Shown piece by piece: positions 38,793 through 46,871 of a stretch of 64,000 nt of DNA. The DNA is from an uncultured Craurococcus sp. Lineage in GTDB: Bacteria; Pseudomonadota; Alphaproteobacteria; Acetobacterales; Acetobacteraceae. Position 1 is the first letter of the stretch. Each line of letters opens with the position of its first letter. Both the position numbers and the translations under genes were made by a program. The notes beneath the pieces were generated by a model, which was not told where the DNA came from, made no database searches, and saw only the letters and a program-made list of their open reading frames with translations. The stretch lies in assembly GCA_902805545.1 (NCBI GenBank), contig CADCTD010000185.1, forward strand, positions 33,624-97,623, written 5' to 3'.

Positions 38793-40166
38793 TCAGGCCG
38801 CCTCGCTTGCAGGCTCGGCGAGAAGCGCCTCCACGCGGCACCGGAACTCATCCTCCGTCTTGGCATCGGGGAAGACGAAGGCAAGCTGCAGCCCGTTACT
38901 CCGCCCGACGACCCTGCAGGTGGTGCCAGGCAGGCCCTCGACCGTCAGCTGCACCAGATCGCCGGATACGACGGCGGCCCGGCTGAAGACCTTGGCGCCC
39001 CCGAGCGACAGGTTGGCGACCTGGCCGGCGACCGCACCCCGGTGGCCGGGGAGCAGAATGGTGCAGCTGCGCCGCAACGGAATGCGCGGATGGCGCCGCC
39101 GGTCGCCCTCGGCCAGCGTGGCGCGGACCACCCCGACAAGGCGGCCCTGCAGCCCGTCGATCGCGGCCGTCACCTGGCCCGAGGCGCCATGCATCAGCCC
39201 GACGGACATCCGGTTGTCGTCCAGCTTCGCCGCTGCGCTGGCCACCCTGGCAGTCACCGCCTGCGCCGACCGCGAGGCATCCTCTGCGGCGCGGGCGACG
39301 CTGGCGGCGCTTGCCGCCTGGGCGGACATCCCCTGCTCGACGGTCGCGGAGATGCCGGCGAGGTCGCGCACGCCGGCGAGGATGGTGTCGACGGCCTGGG
39401 TGGCCCGGGCGACGCGATCCAGCACCGCGGCGATGCGCTCGGCGATGGCGGCATTGGCCTTGGCGGCCTCGGCGGCAAGCTGCTTCACCTCGCCGGCGAC
39501 GACGGCGAAGCCCTTGCCGGCCTCGCCGGCGCGGGCGGCCTCGATCGTCGCGTTCAGCGCCAGCAGGTTGGTCTGGCTGGCGATGCCGGCGATCAGCCGG
39601 GTGACGGCGTTGATCTCGCCGGCGGAAACCGAGAGCTCGGCCACCAGGCGCTGCGCCTCCTCGCCGCGCTCCGCCATGCTGCGCGAGGTGGTGGCGGCGC
39701 GGGCGACCTCGCCGGCCAGGTCCTGCACGACCTTGAGGATCGCGCCGGTGGCTTCGGCGGCGATGGCGGCTTCGGCCGCGCCGCGCTCGCTGTCGCCGCG
39801 GGCGGCCTGCATCTGCTGCTCGAGCTGCACGCCGGAGCTCTCGAGAAGGTCGAGCTCCGCCTGCAGGTCGCGTGCGGCGGCGTTGACCTCCGCGACCGCC
39901 TCGCCCGCCTCCGCCTCGATGCGGACGGCCATTGCCTCGACCGCCGAGGCCCGGTCCGCAACGGGCGCGGGTGGGGTCGGGACGGGCGTGGCCGCCGGGG
40001 CAGGCCGAGGCGGCGGTGCGGGCCGGCGGCGGAGCCGCAGGAGGCCGAACAGGCCGAGCGCCAGCAGGGGCAGGCCGAGCCAGGGAAGGCCGCTGCCGAG
40101 CGCGAGGCCGCCGGGCGCGAGGCCGAGCGCCGCGAGCGCCAGGGCGAGGTGCGGGGCGGGCCTCAT
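38793..40166 (-). CDS. Methyl-accepting chemotaxis protein with C-terminal PilZ domain
   Basis: A 457-residue receptor. The first 45 residues form two hydrophobic helices separated by a few residues ([31 protein letters not shown]), so there is almost no periplasmic domain. A coiled-coil signalling region follows with the hairpin tip [20 protein letters not shown] and [15 protein letters not shown]. The C-terminal 110 residues look like Pil[12 protein letters not shown] (RxxxR) and NLSLGG (NxSxxG), the c-di-GMP-binding motifs. The start overlaps the stop of the PYP-type coumarate ligase by 4 bp, so the two are co-translated. Confidence 0.88.
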   Translation of the reverse strand: MRPAPHLALALAALGLAPGGLALGSGLPWLGLPLLALGLFGLLRLRRRPAPPPRPAPAATPVPTPPAPVADRASAVEAMAVRIEAEAGEAVAEVNAAARDLQAELDLLESSGVQLEQQMQAARGDSERGAAEAAIAAEATGAILKVVQDLAGEVARAATTSRSMAERGEEAQRLVAELSVSAGEINAVTRLIAGIASQTNLLALNATIEAARAGEAGKGFAVVAGEVKQLAAEAAKANAAIAERIAAVLDRVARATQAVDTILAGVRDLAGISATVEQGMSAQAASAASVARAAEDASRSAQAVTARVASAAAKLDDNRMSVGLMHGASGQVTAAIDGLQGRLVGVVRATLAEGDRRRHPRIPLRRSCTILLPGHRGAVAGQVANLSLGGAKVFSRAAVVSGDLVQLTVEGLPGTTCRVVGRSNGLQLAFVFPDAKTEDEFRCRVEALLAEPASEAA

Positions 40167-41371
40167 GCCGCGACCTCCCAATCGGCGGGCTTTCCGAGCT
40201 CCGATTGGGGGAGAGCGGGGCCGCAATCGATCCGCACCGGCCGCTCGGGGGCGGGGAAGGTGCTGCGGCACCAGGCTTCCAGCTCGGCGGCGAGGCGTTG
40301 CGGTTCTGTCCCGGGGAGGGGGATGGCGAATGCCTTCAGCCTCGGCTCGACGAGGGTGGAATCGAGCCGGACCGTGCAGTCGGCAACCAGCGGGTGCTCG
40401 CGCAGGCGGGCGGCGATGCGGGCCGGGTAGACGTTCACCCCGCCGACCTGCACCGCATGGTCCTTGCGGCCATGCAGGTGGAGCCTGCCATCCTTGTCGA
40501 AGGAGGCATGGTCGGGCAGCGGGACGGGCCGGCCGGTCTCGGCGTCGACGATGCTGCCAGCCTCGCCGGGGCGCCACCAGGGCAGCAGGTGGAAGCCATC
40601 CTCCGGCGCGAGGCGGGTGGCGATGCCGCCGGTCTCGGAGCTGCCATAGACCTCCGTCACCCGGGCGGCGCCGGCGCCGCGGAGGGCGCGGTGGATCTCG
40701 GCCGGCAGCGGCGCGGTGGAGGAGACGGCCTCGACATCGGCGGGCAGGCCGGCAGTGCCGATCGAGCGCAGCAGGCCGGCGAAACCCGTCGGGAAGCCGA
40801 CCAGGAGATCGCCCGGCGCCACCTCGCGCAGCAGACGGCCAGGAGCGAGGGCGCGGGCATCCAGCACCGGCAGGCCGAGCAGGTCGGGCAGCAGGGCAGT
40901 GAAGAGGAAGCCGTAGATGTGATGCGCCGGAACGAGGGTGAGGATGCGGCGGCGGCCGGCGAAGCGCCCTGCCCAATGGACGCCCTCGGAGAGGAGGCGG
41001 GCTGCGGGATGGGTGCAGGGGCGGCGCTCGCCCGTGCTGCCCGAGGTCGTGACGGTAAGGCCGGAGACGCCCTCGGCAAGGGCGGCACGCACCACCTCGG
41101 CCCAGCCGCCGAGCTGCCGGCGGGCCAGGAGGTAGTCCTCAATTCCCGTCTCGTGGAGGTGGAAGAAGGCGTTGGCGGCGGAGGCGCAGGCCAGGCGCTC
41201 CAGGCTGTCGAGGCCGAGGCCGGATTCGTCCAGCGCGAGGTTGGCGGGCCAGAGCGCTGCGTCCTCGGCGCGAATGCGGCGGCCGGCGGCGGCGAGCTCG
41301 GCGGCGAGGAGCGAGCGCAGGATGCGGAGCACCGCGCCTTCGGAGAGGGTGAGGTTCTGTGGCGGCATCAT
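40163..41371 (-). CDS. pcl: 4-coumarate--CoA ligase, photoactive yellow protein activation type
   Basis: A 402-residue AMP-forming ligase expected to activate p-coumarate for attachment to PYP. The ATP-binding loop is [13 protein letters not shown], the adenylate motif [10 protein letters not shown], and the late motif [25 protein letters not shown]. It is much shorter than plant 4CL, which agrees with the PYP-associated family, and pyp itself is the divergent neighbour. The N-terminal 90 residues contain [10 protein letters not shown], resembling a phosphopantetheine attachment site. Start choice is uncertain by one residue (MM), and the ribosome binding site is weak. It overlaps the MCP-PilZ gene downstream. 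Confidence 0.88.
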   Translation of the reverse strand: MMPPQNLTLSEGAVLRILRSLLAAELAAAGRRIRAEDAALWPANLALDESGLGLDSLERLACASAANAFFHLHETGIEDYLLARRQLGGWAEVVRAALAEGVSGLTVTTSGSTGERRPCTHPAARLLSEGVHWAGRFAGRRRILTLVPAHHIYGFLFTALLPDLLGLPVLDARALAPGRLLREVAPGDLLVGFPTGFAGLLRSIGTAGLPADVEAVSSTAPLPAEIHRALRGAGAARVTEVYGSSETGGIATRLAPEDGFHLLPWWRPGEAGSIVDAETGRPVPLPDHASFDKDGRLHLHGRKDHAVQVGGVNVYPARIAARLREHPLVADCTVRLDSTLVEPRLKAFAIPLPGTEPQRLAAELEAWCRSTFPAPERPVRIDCGPALPQSELGKPADWEVAA

Positions 41372-41406
41372 GACGGGCGCAGCATGCGCAGGCAGGCTTA
41401 AGCTTG

Positions 41407-41447
41407 GGTAAAGGCCGCGCGGTGGACGCCCCGGGCGGGCGTTTACC
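41407..41447. promoter_or_regulatory. Inverted repeat in the pcl-pyp intergenic region
   Basis: GGTAAAGGC (41407-41415) and GCGTTTACC (41439-41447) form an inverted repeat matching at 8 of 9 positions with a 23-bp spacer. It lies midway between the two divergent start codons, so it could bind a regulator controlling both genes. This is inference from symmetry and position. Confidence 0.4.
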
Positions 41448-41511
41448 GGATCTTCAGGACCCGCATGGCACAGGAGCAGTCGCATCACCCACAGCAGGGA
41501 CATGGCGCGGT

Positions 41512-41886
41512 ATGGAGCTGATCAAATTCGGGTCGGACAATGTCGAGAATCTGGTTGCGCAGGACCCGTCGCGGCTGAACCGCCTGCCCTTCGGCGCGGT
41601 TCTCGTCGATGCGGCCGGCAGGATCATGAAATACAACAACGCGGAGGGCGAGATCACCGGGCGCAAGCCGGAGGAGGTCGTCGGCAAGAATTTCTTCACC
41701 GATGTCGCGCCCTGCACGCGCGGCCACCTCTTCCAGGGCAAGTTCCAGGATGGCGTCGCCAAGGGCGAGGTGAACACGATGTTCGAGTATGTCTTCGACC
41801 ACAACATGGCGCCCGCGAAGGTGCGGGTGCACATGAAGTCGAATTCGGTGAAGGACGGCGTCTGGATCTTCGTCAAGCGGGTTTGA
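41512..41886 (+). CDS. pyp: Photoactive yellow protein (PYP)
   Basis: A 124-residue blue-light receptor of the PAS fold; Halorhodospira PYP has 125 residues. Almost every active-site residue is conserved one number lower: Tyr41, Glu45 and Thr49 in KYNNAEGEITGR, Arg51, Cys68 in DVAPCTR (thioester to p-coumarate), and Phe95 in FEYVFDHNM. The C-terminus WIFVKRV is nearly identical to the classic protein. Tyr98 of the reference is His97 here. The start MELIKFGSDN aligns with known PYPs although its ribosome binding site is weak. It is divergent from the coumarate ligase and convergent with the amidase. Confidence 0.96.
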   Translation: MELIKFGSDNVENLVAQDPSRLNRLPFGAVLVDAAGRIMKYNNAEGEITGRKPEEVVGKNFFTDVAPCTRGHLFQGKFQDGVAKGEVNTMFEYVFDHNMAPAKVRVHMKSNSVKDGVWIFVKRV

Positions 41887-41907
41887 CGCTGCGGGTGGCG
41901 GCCTCCT

Positions 41908-43383
41908 TCAAGGGGCCGCCACATGCATCTGGGGACGGCGGCCGCCATTCCACCGGCCGCCGATCGCCCGCTCCACCTGCGCCGCGAGCTGCAGCAGCAG
42001 CCCGTCCTGCGCCTGCGCCGCCTGGGCCTGGATGCCGAGGGGCAGGCCATTCTCCTGCGCGCCGAGCGGCATCGACAGGCCCGGGATGCCGCAGAGATTG
42101 GCGAGCGGCGTGTAGGCGAAGTTGCGCCAGAGATTGGCGAACCAGTCCTGTACGTCCGGATTGTCGCTGATGGTCAGGTATTGGGTGGTGCCGAGCTTCG
42201 GTGTCGGCAGGGCGGTGACCGGCGTCAGGATCACGTCCCATGCCTCGAAGAAGGCGCCGAAGGCGCGCGAGGTGGCGTTGAACGCCGCCTGCATCCGGGC
42301 GCGCTCGGTGTAGGAGGTGTCGAGGCCGGCCTCCCAGATGCGGATGTTCATCGGCTCGACGAGGTCCTCGGGCGGGCGGGAGAGGCCGCGGGCGGCGATG
42401 AGATTGGCGACGGTCTGGGCGAAATTGCTGATGTAGCATGTGGTCTGCGCGGCGAAGGCGGCGCGGAAATCGACCGCGGGCAGCGCCCAGTCGACATGGT
42501 GGCCGAGGCCCTCCAGCAGGCGGCCGGCGCGCTCCAGCTCGCCTACGAAATGGGGCGTGGCGCGGTAGTCGCCCCATTCATGCGAGAGGGCGATGCGGAG
42601 GCGGGGCGGGTCGCGCTCGATCAGCGTCGAGTAGGGTTCGGGTGCGGTCCAGTAGGGCATGAACTCGCCGGGGGCGCCGCCGCGGCAATGGTCGAGGAAG
42701 GCGGCGGTGTCGCGCACCGTGCGGCTCTGGCAGCCCTGGGTCGAGACCAGGCTGCTGATGTCGGAGGCATGGGGCGCGGTGGAGAAGACGCCGCGCGAGG
42801 GCTTCAGGCCGAGATTGCCGCAGGCGCCGGCGGGGATGCGGATGGAGCCGCCGCCATCCGTCGCATGGCTGAGCGGGAGGATGCCGGCGGCGAGCATCGC
42901 GCCGCAGCCGGCCGACGACCCGTTGGTGGTGTGCTCGAGGTTCCAGGGATTGCGGGTGACGTAGACCGCAGGGTTCTCGGCGGAGGAGCAGCAGCCGAAT
43001 TCCGGCGTCGTCGTTCGGCCGATGATGTTGAGGCCGGCCCTGCGGATGCGGGTGGTGAGCCAGGCGTCCGCGGCCGGGCGGTTCCCGCGCATGAGGCGGG
43101 AGCCCATCTCCTGCAGGCGGCCGGCGATGGTGGGGCCGAGATCCTTCATCAGCCAGGGCACGCCCGCGAAGGGGCCGGCGAGGTCGGTGCCGCCGGTCGC
43201 GGGGTCTTGAACAGCATCCTCGAAGACCTCGACGACGCCAGCGAGGGTGGGGTTGAGGCGGGCGATGCCGGCGGCGGCCTGGGCGGCGAGCTCGGCTGCG
43301 GTCACCTCGCCGCCGCGGACGAGGGCGGCGAGGCCGACCGCATCCTGCCGCGCCCATTCGTCCCAGCTCATCGCCATCGTCAT
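41908..43383 (-). CDS. Amidase signature family protein
   Basis: A 491-residue hydrolase with the Ser-cisSer-Lys triad: Lys80 (VPWLMKDLG), Ser156 or Ser157 in NGSSAG, and the nucleophile Ser180 in DGGGSIRIPA. The usual GGSSGG is here NGSSAG. The C-terminus has the typical NLCGIPGLSMPLG and LPLGIQAQA. The family cleaves amides such as indole acetamide, allophanate or aryl amides. A start at MSWDE, four residues later, is possible. It ends 21 bp from the convergent pyp stop and probably has no part in the light system. Confidence 0.9.
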   Translation of the reverse strand: MTMAMSWDEWARQDAVGLAALVRGGEVTAAELAAQAAAGIARLNPTLAGVVEVFEDAVQDPATGGTDLAGPFAGVPWLMKDLGPTIAGRLQEMGSRLMRGNRPAADAWLTTRIRRAGLNIIGRTTTPEFGCCSSAENPAVYVTRNPWNLEHTTNGSSAGCGAMLAAGILPLSHATDGGGSIRIPAGACGNLGLKPSRGVFSTAPHASDISSLVSTQGCQSRTVRDTAAFLDHCRGGAPGEFMPYWTAPEPYSTLIERDPPRLRIALSHEWGDYRATPHFVGELERAGRLLEGLGHHVDWALPAVDFRAAFAAQTTCYISNFAQTVANLIAARGLSRPPEDLVEPMNIRIWEAGLDTSYTERARMQAAFNATSRAFGAFFEAWDVILTPVTALPTPKLGTTQYLTISDNPDVQDWFANLWRNFAYTPLANLCGIPGLSMPLGAQENGLPLGIQAQAAQAQDGLLLQLAAQVERAIGGRWNGGRRPQMHVAAP

Positions 43384-43429
43384 CGCTGCTGCCTTGCTGC
43401 CAACCGGAGGCGCAAGGCTAGAGGATGGG

Positions 43430-44695
43430 TCAGCGCGAGGCGAGGCCGGTTTCCGGCGTGGCGCGGGCGGCGCGCAGGCGCTCGAGGCGGCTGTCGGTCG
43501 CGGCCAGCTCGCGCTCCGCCGCGGCGTAGAAGCGCTGGGCGAAGTCGGCCATCACCGGCGGCAGGGGGCGGCGCTCCTCGCGCAGGCGGTCGAGGTGCGC
43601 GGCGTACCAGCGGAGGTTCGCCTCCAGCGCATGGTCACGCGGGCGGCGGAGGATGTCGGCGAGCCAGAAGCGGTAGGGGCCGACCATCGGCTCGTCGTAG
43701 AAGATGAGGCCGAGCTCGGTCTCGTAGACCTCGTTCGCCGGCCAGGCCGGGGCCGAGAGGGCGATGGCGCCGGGGCGGACCGGGAGCGTGCCGAATTCGA
43801 GGACGGAGCGGCGGGCGGCCGGGTCGGCGAAGGCGGCTTCCGGGTCGAGCAGGGCCTGGTCGTTGCCGCGGCGCATGAGGTTGACGAACTCGTTCTTCGG
43901 CACCGGGAAATTGAGGATCGCCAGCGGCAGGGGCAGGTTGGTCGGCCAGGGCTGCCAGAAGCCGGCGGCGGCGAGCGCGTTGTGCGCCAGGTGGATGCAG
44001 TTGTCCCTGAAGAGCGACCAGTGGAACTCGCGGGCGCCGCTGCGGTAGGGGGCGTTCTCGGCGTTCAGGAAGTCGATCATCGCCAGCATCTGCGGCCGCG
44101 TCACCGGGACGCGCGCGCAGTAGCGGCCGCGGCCGAGGCCGACCGCATAGTCGGTGGCGATGGAGATTTCGTACTTGGCCGCCTCGCGGGGGAGGCCGGC
44201 GGGGGCGCCGGCGAAGGCATCCTCGTGGAAGGCGACCTCGTCATAGAGGCGGAGGCGGCGGGCCTCGGCCTGGACCTCGGCGTAGCGGGCGCGCGTCAGC
44301 GTCTCGCCGGGGCTGAGATTGCCCTCGAAGAAGAAGTCGCGGCCGGGGATCGCCACCCATTTGGCGTCGCGGAAATGCGCATTCATCGACAGGCCGACGC
44401 CCTCCTCCGGGCCGGCGCCGGGCGCATCGCAGGGGATGAGGGTGCCGTCCGGGCCGCGGCAGGCGCCGTTCAGGTAGAGCACGGCATGGCCGCCGATCTC
44501 GCCGCGGATCTCGGCGCCGAAGCCGGGGCGCTTCCTGATCTGCGAGAGGGCGCAGAACTCGGCATAGCGGGGGAAGGCGCCGGCATAGCCGGCTTCCGGG
44601 TCGGCGATGCCGGGGCGGGTGAAATCGACGGCGCCGCAGGCGGCGAGGCTGAGGGCCAGGCCAAGGGCGGCCAGGCGGCGCAGGGGGCTGGACAT
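43430..44695 (-). CDS. Hypothetical lipoprotein
   Basis: A 421-residue protein with a lipobox signal (LALSLAAC, Cys20). The central segment WSLFRDNCIHLAHNALAAAGFW has a Cys, His and Asn arrangement that could be a papain-like or NlpC/P60-like active site; the match is loose. It also has EISIATDYAVGLGRGRYC and a Glu/Arg-rich helical tail. I do not recognise the family. It is divergent from the FAH-family gene. Confidence 0.72.
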   Translation of the reverse strand: MSSPLRRLAALGLALSLAACGAVDFTRPGIADPEAGYAGAFPRYAEFCALSQIRKRPGFGAEIRGEIGGHAVLYLNGACRGPDGTLIPCDAPGAGPEEGVGLSMNAHFRDAKWVAIPGRDFFFEGNLSPGETLTRARYAEVQAEARRLRLYDEVAFHEDAFAGAPAGLPREAAKYEISIATDYAVGLGRGRYCARVPVTRPQMLAMIDFLNAENAPYRSGAREFHWSLFRDNCIHLAHNALAAAGFWQPWPTNLPLPLAILNFPVPKNEFVNLMRRGNDQALLDPEAAFADPAARRSVLEFGTLPVRPGAIALSAPAWPANEVYETELGLIFYDEPMVGPYRFWLADILRRPRDHALEANLRWYAAHLDRLREERRPLPPVMADFAQRFYAAAERELAATDSRLERLRAARATPETGLASR

Positions 44696-44821
44696 CGGTT
44701 CTTCGACTTGTGGTTGAGCAAAGGTCTGAACGCAACCGGGTCGTTCGAGTTTCGGGGGCGGGGCTTCGCGCCGGGTCGGGCGCGGCTAGACTGCGCGCAA
44801 ACAGGGAGAGGGACCGGCGCA

Positions 44822-45988
44822 ATGCGTCTCGACGACACGGCCTTGCCAGGGGACTGGCCGCAGGGGGCTTATGCGGCACGGATCATGACGGCGGAAGGGC
44901 CGAGCGCGATCGGCCTGCTGAACGGCGCGGCCTTCGACATGACGCCGGCCTTCGGCACGGTGAGCGCCTGGCTGAACGAGGCCGATCCCGTGGCGGCGAT
45001 CCGCAACCGCGGGGTGCCGGTGCCGCTCGACCTGCCGGCTGTGCTGGGCAACAGCCACCACGCGGTGCGCGATGCCGGGAAGCCCTGGCTGCTGGCGCCG
45101 GTCGACCTGCAGGCGGTGAAGGCCTGCGGCGTGACCTATGTGCGGTCCATGCTGGAGCGGGTGATCGAGGAGCGCTGCCGCGGCGATGCGAGCCAGGCGG
45201 AGGCCGTCCGGGCCGAGGTACGGGGAATCATCGGCGACGAGCTCTCCGCCGTCAGGCCGGGCAGCGCGGAGGCGATGCGGCTGAAGGCGGCGCTGGTCGA
45301 GCGGGGGTGGTGGAGCCAGTATCTCGAGGTCGGCATCGGGCCGGATGCGGAGATCTTCACCAAGTGCCAGCCCATGGCCTCGGTCGGCGTCGGGGCGAGG
45401 ATCGGGGTGCATCCGACGAGCGAGTGGAGCAACCCGGAGCCGGAGGTGGTCCTGGCGGTGAATGCGCGCGGCGCCATCCTCGGCGCGATGCTCGGCAACG
45501 ACGTCAACCTGCGGGATGTGGAGGGGCGGTCGGCGCTGCTGCTGGGCCGCGCCAAGGACAACAATGCGGCCTGCGCGCTGGGGCCGTTGCTGCGGCTCTT
45601 CGATGGGGGGTTCACGCTGGAGGATGTCAGGCGGGCGGAGATCGCGCTGACGATCGAGGGGCGGGATGGCTTCCGGCTGGAGGAGACGGGGGCGGTCGGC
45701 GCCATCAGCCGGGATCCGACCGAGGTGGTCGACCAGCTCATCGGGCCGCATCATCAGTATCCGGACGGAGCGGTGCTGTTCCTCGGCACGCCCTTCTCGC
45801 CGGGCAAGGACCGGGGGGTGGCGGGCCAGGGCTTCACCCATCATCCGGGCGACGTGGTGCGGATCGCCTCGGCGCGGCTCGGGGCGCTGGTCAATGAGGT
45901 GGATCGGACGGATGCCTGCCCGCCCTGGGTCTTCGGGGTGGGGGCGCTGATGGTCAACCTCGCCCGGCGCGGGCTGCCGCGGGCATGA
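44822..45988 (+). CDS. Fumarylacetoacetate hydrolase family protein
   Basis: A 388-residue FAH-fold enzyme, close in pattern to 2-keto-3-deoxy-D-arabinonate dehydratase and related acylpyruvate hydrolases. The metal site is probably formed by WSNPEPEVVLAVN and MLGNDVNLRDVEGRSALLLGRAKDNNA. The C-terminal part has FSPGKDRGVAGQGFTHHPGD. It is coupled to the following alpha/beta hydrolase by an ATGA overlap. Sugar-acid or aromatic catabolism is likely. Confidence 0.87.
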   Translation: MRLDDTALPGDWPQGAYAARIMTAEGPSAIGLLNGAAFDMTPAFGTVSAWLNEADPVAAIRNRGVPVPLDLPAVLGNSHHAVRDAGKPWLLAPVDLQAVKACGVTYVRSMLERVIEERCRGDASQAEAVRAEVRGIIGDELSAVRPGSAEAMRLKAALVERGWWSQYLEVGIGPDAEIFTKCQPMASVGVGARIGVHPTSEWSNPEPEVVLAVNARGAILGAMLGNDVNLRDVEGRSALLLGRAKDNNAACALGPLLRLFDGGFTLEDVRRAEIALTIEGRDGFRLEETGAVGAISRDPTEVVDQLIGPHHQYPDGAVLFLGTPFSPGKDRGVAGQGFTHHPGDVVRIASARLGALVNEVDRTDACPPWVFGVGALMVNLARRGLPRA

Positions 45989-46728
45989 GCGAGGAGAGCG
46001 GGCGGCTCGACCGCGGGGATGGGGTGGAGCTCGCCTGGCGGAGGATCCCCGGGCGGGGGCCGGGCATCGTCTTCCTCGGCGGGTTCCGCAGCGACATGAC
46101 GGGGACGAAGGCGGAGGAGCTGGCCCGCTTCTGCGCCGAGACGGGGCGGGGGTTCCTGCGCTTCGACTATTCCGGGCATGGGGCGAGCGGGGGCGAGTTC
46201 GAGGCGGGGAGCATCGGCCGCTGGACGGCGGATGCGGAGACGGTGATCGGGGCGCTGGCCGAGGGGCCGCAGGTGCTGGTCGGGTCCTCGATGGGCGGGT
46301 GGATCTCGCTGCTGCTGGCGCGGCGGAGGCCGGAGATGGTGGCGGCGTTCGTCGGGATCGCCGCGGCGCCGGACTTCACCCTGCGGATCGAGGCGGCGTT
46401 GCCGGGGGAGGCGCGGGCGGTGCTGGAGCGCGAGGGGGTGTGGCGTCGGCCAAGCGCCTATGGCGACCCCTACCCGATCACGCGGGGGCTGCTGGAGGAT
46501 GGGCGGCGGCAGCTGGTGCTCGACCGCCCCTTCCCGCTCCGCGTGCCGGTCAGGCTGCTGCAGGGGCAGCGGGATCCGGATGTGCCCTGGGAGACGGCGC
46601 TGCGCATCGCGGAGACGGTGACGGGCGAGGATGTGCAGGTGGTTCTGGTGAAGGACGGGGACCACCGGCTGTCGCGGGCGGGGGATCTGGCGCTGCTCAG
46701 GCGGGTGGTCAGCGAAACCGCCGCCTAG
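45985..46728 (+). CDS. Alpha/beta hydrolase (ABHD10-like)
   Basis: A 247-residue hydrolase. The nucleophile is Ser102 in VLVGSSMGGW; oxyanion segment FLGGFRSDMTGTKA; acid and His probably in QGQRDPDVPW and KDGDHRLSR. FDYSGHGASGG matches thioesterase- or esterase-like members such as ABHD10. There is no signal peptide, so it is cytoplasmic. It is translated with the FAH-family gene through a 4-bp overlap. Confidence 0.88.
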   Translation: MSEESGRLDRGDGVELAWRRIPGRGPGIVFLGGFRSDMTGTKAEELARFCAETGRGFLRFDYSGHGASGGEFEAGSIGRWTADAETVIGALAEGPQVLVGSSMGGWISLLLARRRPEMVAAFVGIAAAPDFTLRIEAALPGEARAVLEREGVWRRPSAYGDPYPITRGLLEDGRRQLVLDRPFPLRVPVRLLQGQRDPDVPWETALRIAETVTGEDVQVVLVKDGDHRLSRAGDLALLRRVVSETAA

Positions 46729-46806
46729 AGCGTGATCGCCGGAGGCCGGAATGGCCGCCGACGCGTGTAGGGCCAGGCAACTGATCGTGGATCATGACCT
46801 GGCGCG
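46728..46806 (-). repeat. Palindromic intergenic repeat, copy B
   Basis: Begins on the last base of the hydrolase stop codon. The first part, including GGCCGGAATGGCCG, matches the reverse complement of copy A at 12431-12460, with most of 30 positions identical. The second part forms a GCCAGG / CCTGGC hairpin (46772-46803). The segment GCGTGATCGCCGGAGG matches copy C in inverted orientation. Confidence 0.55.
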
Positions 46807-46871
46807 CCGAGGCCGAGGGGTTGGATCACCAGCAGGTTGCGGGTTCGGGCCGGCACCGGCCTGCCGGGGCT

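Noticed and set aside
41502..42170. A plus-strand frame beginning with an ATG that has a better ribosome binding site than the PYP start
   Set aside because: The frame overlaps pyp out of register and runs into antisense of the amidase. The PYP frame aligns from its first residue with known PYPs, so the 41512 start is preferred.
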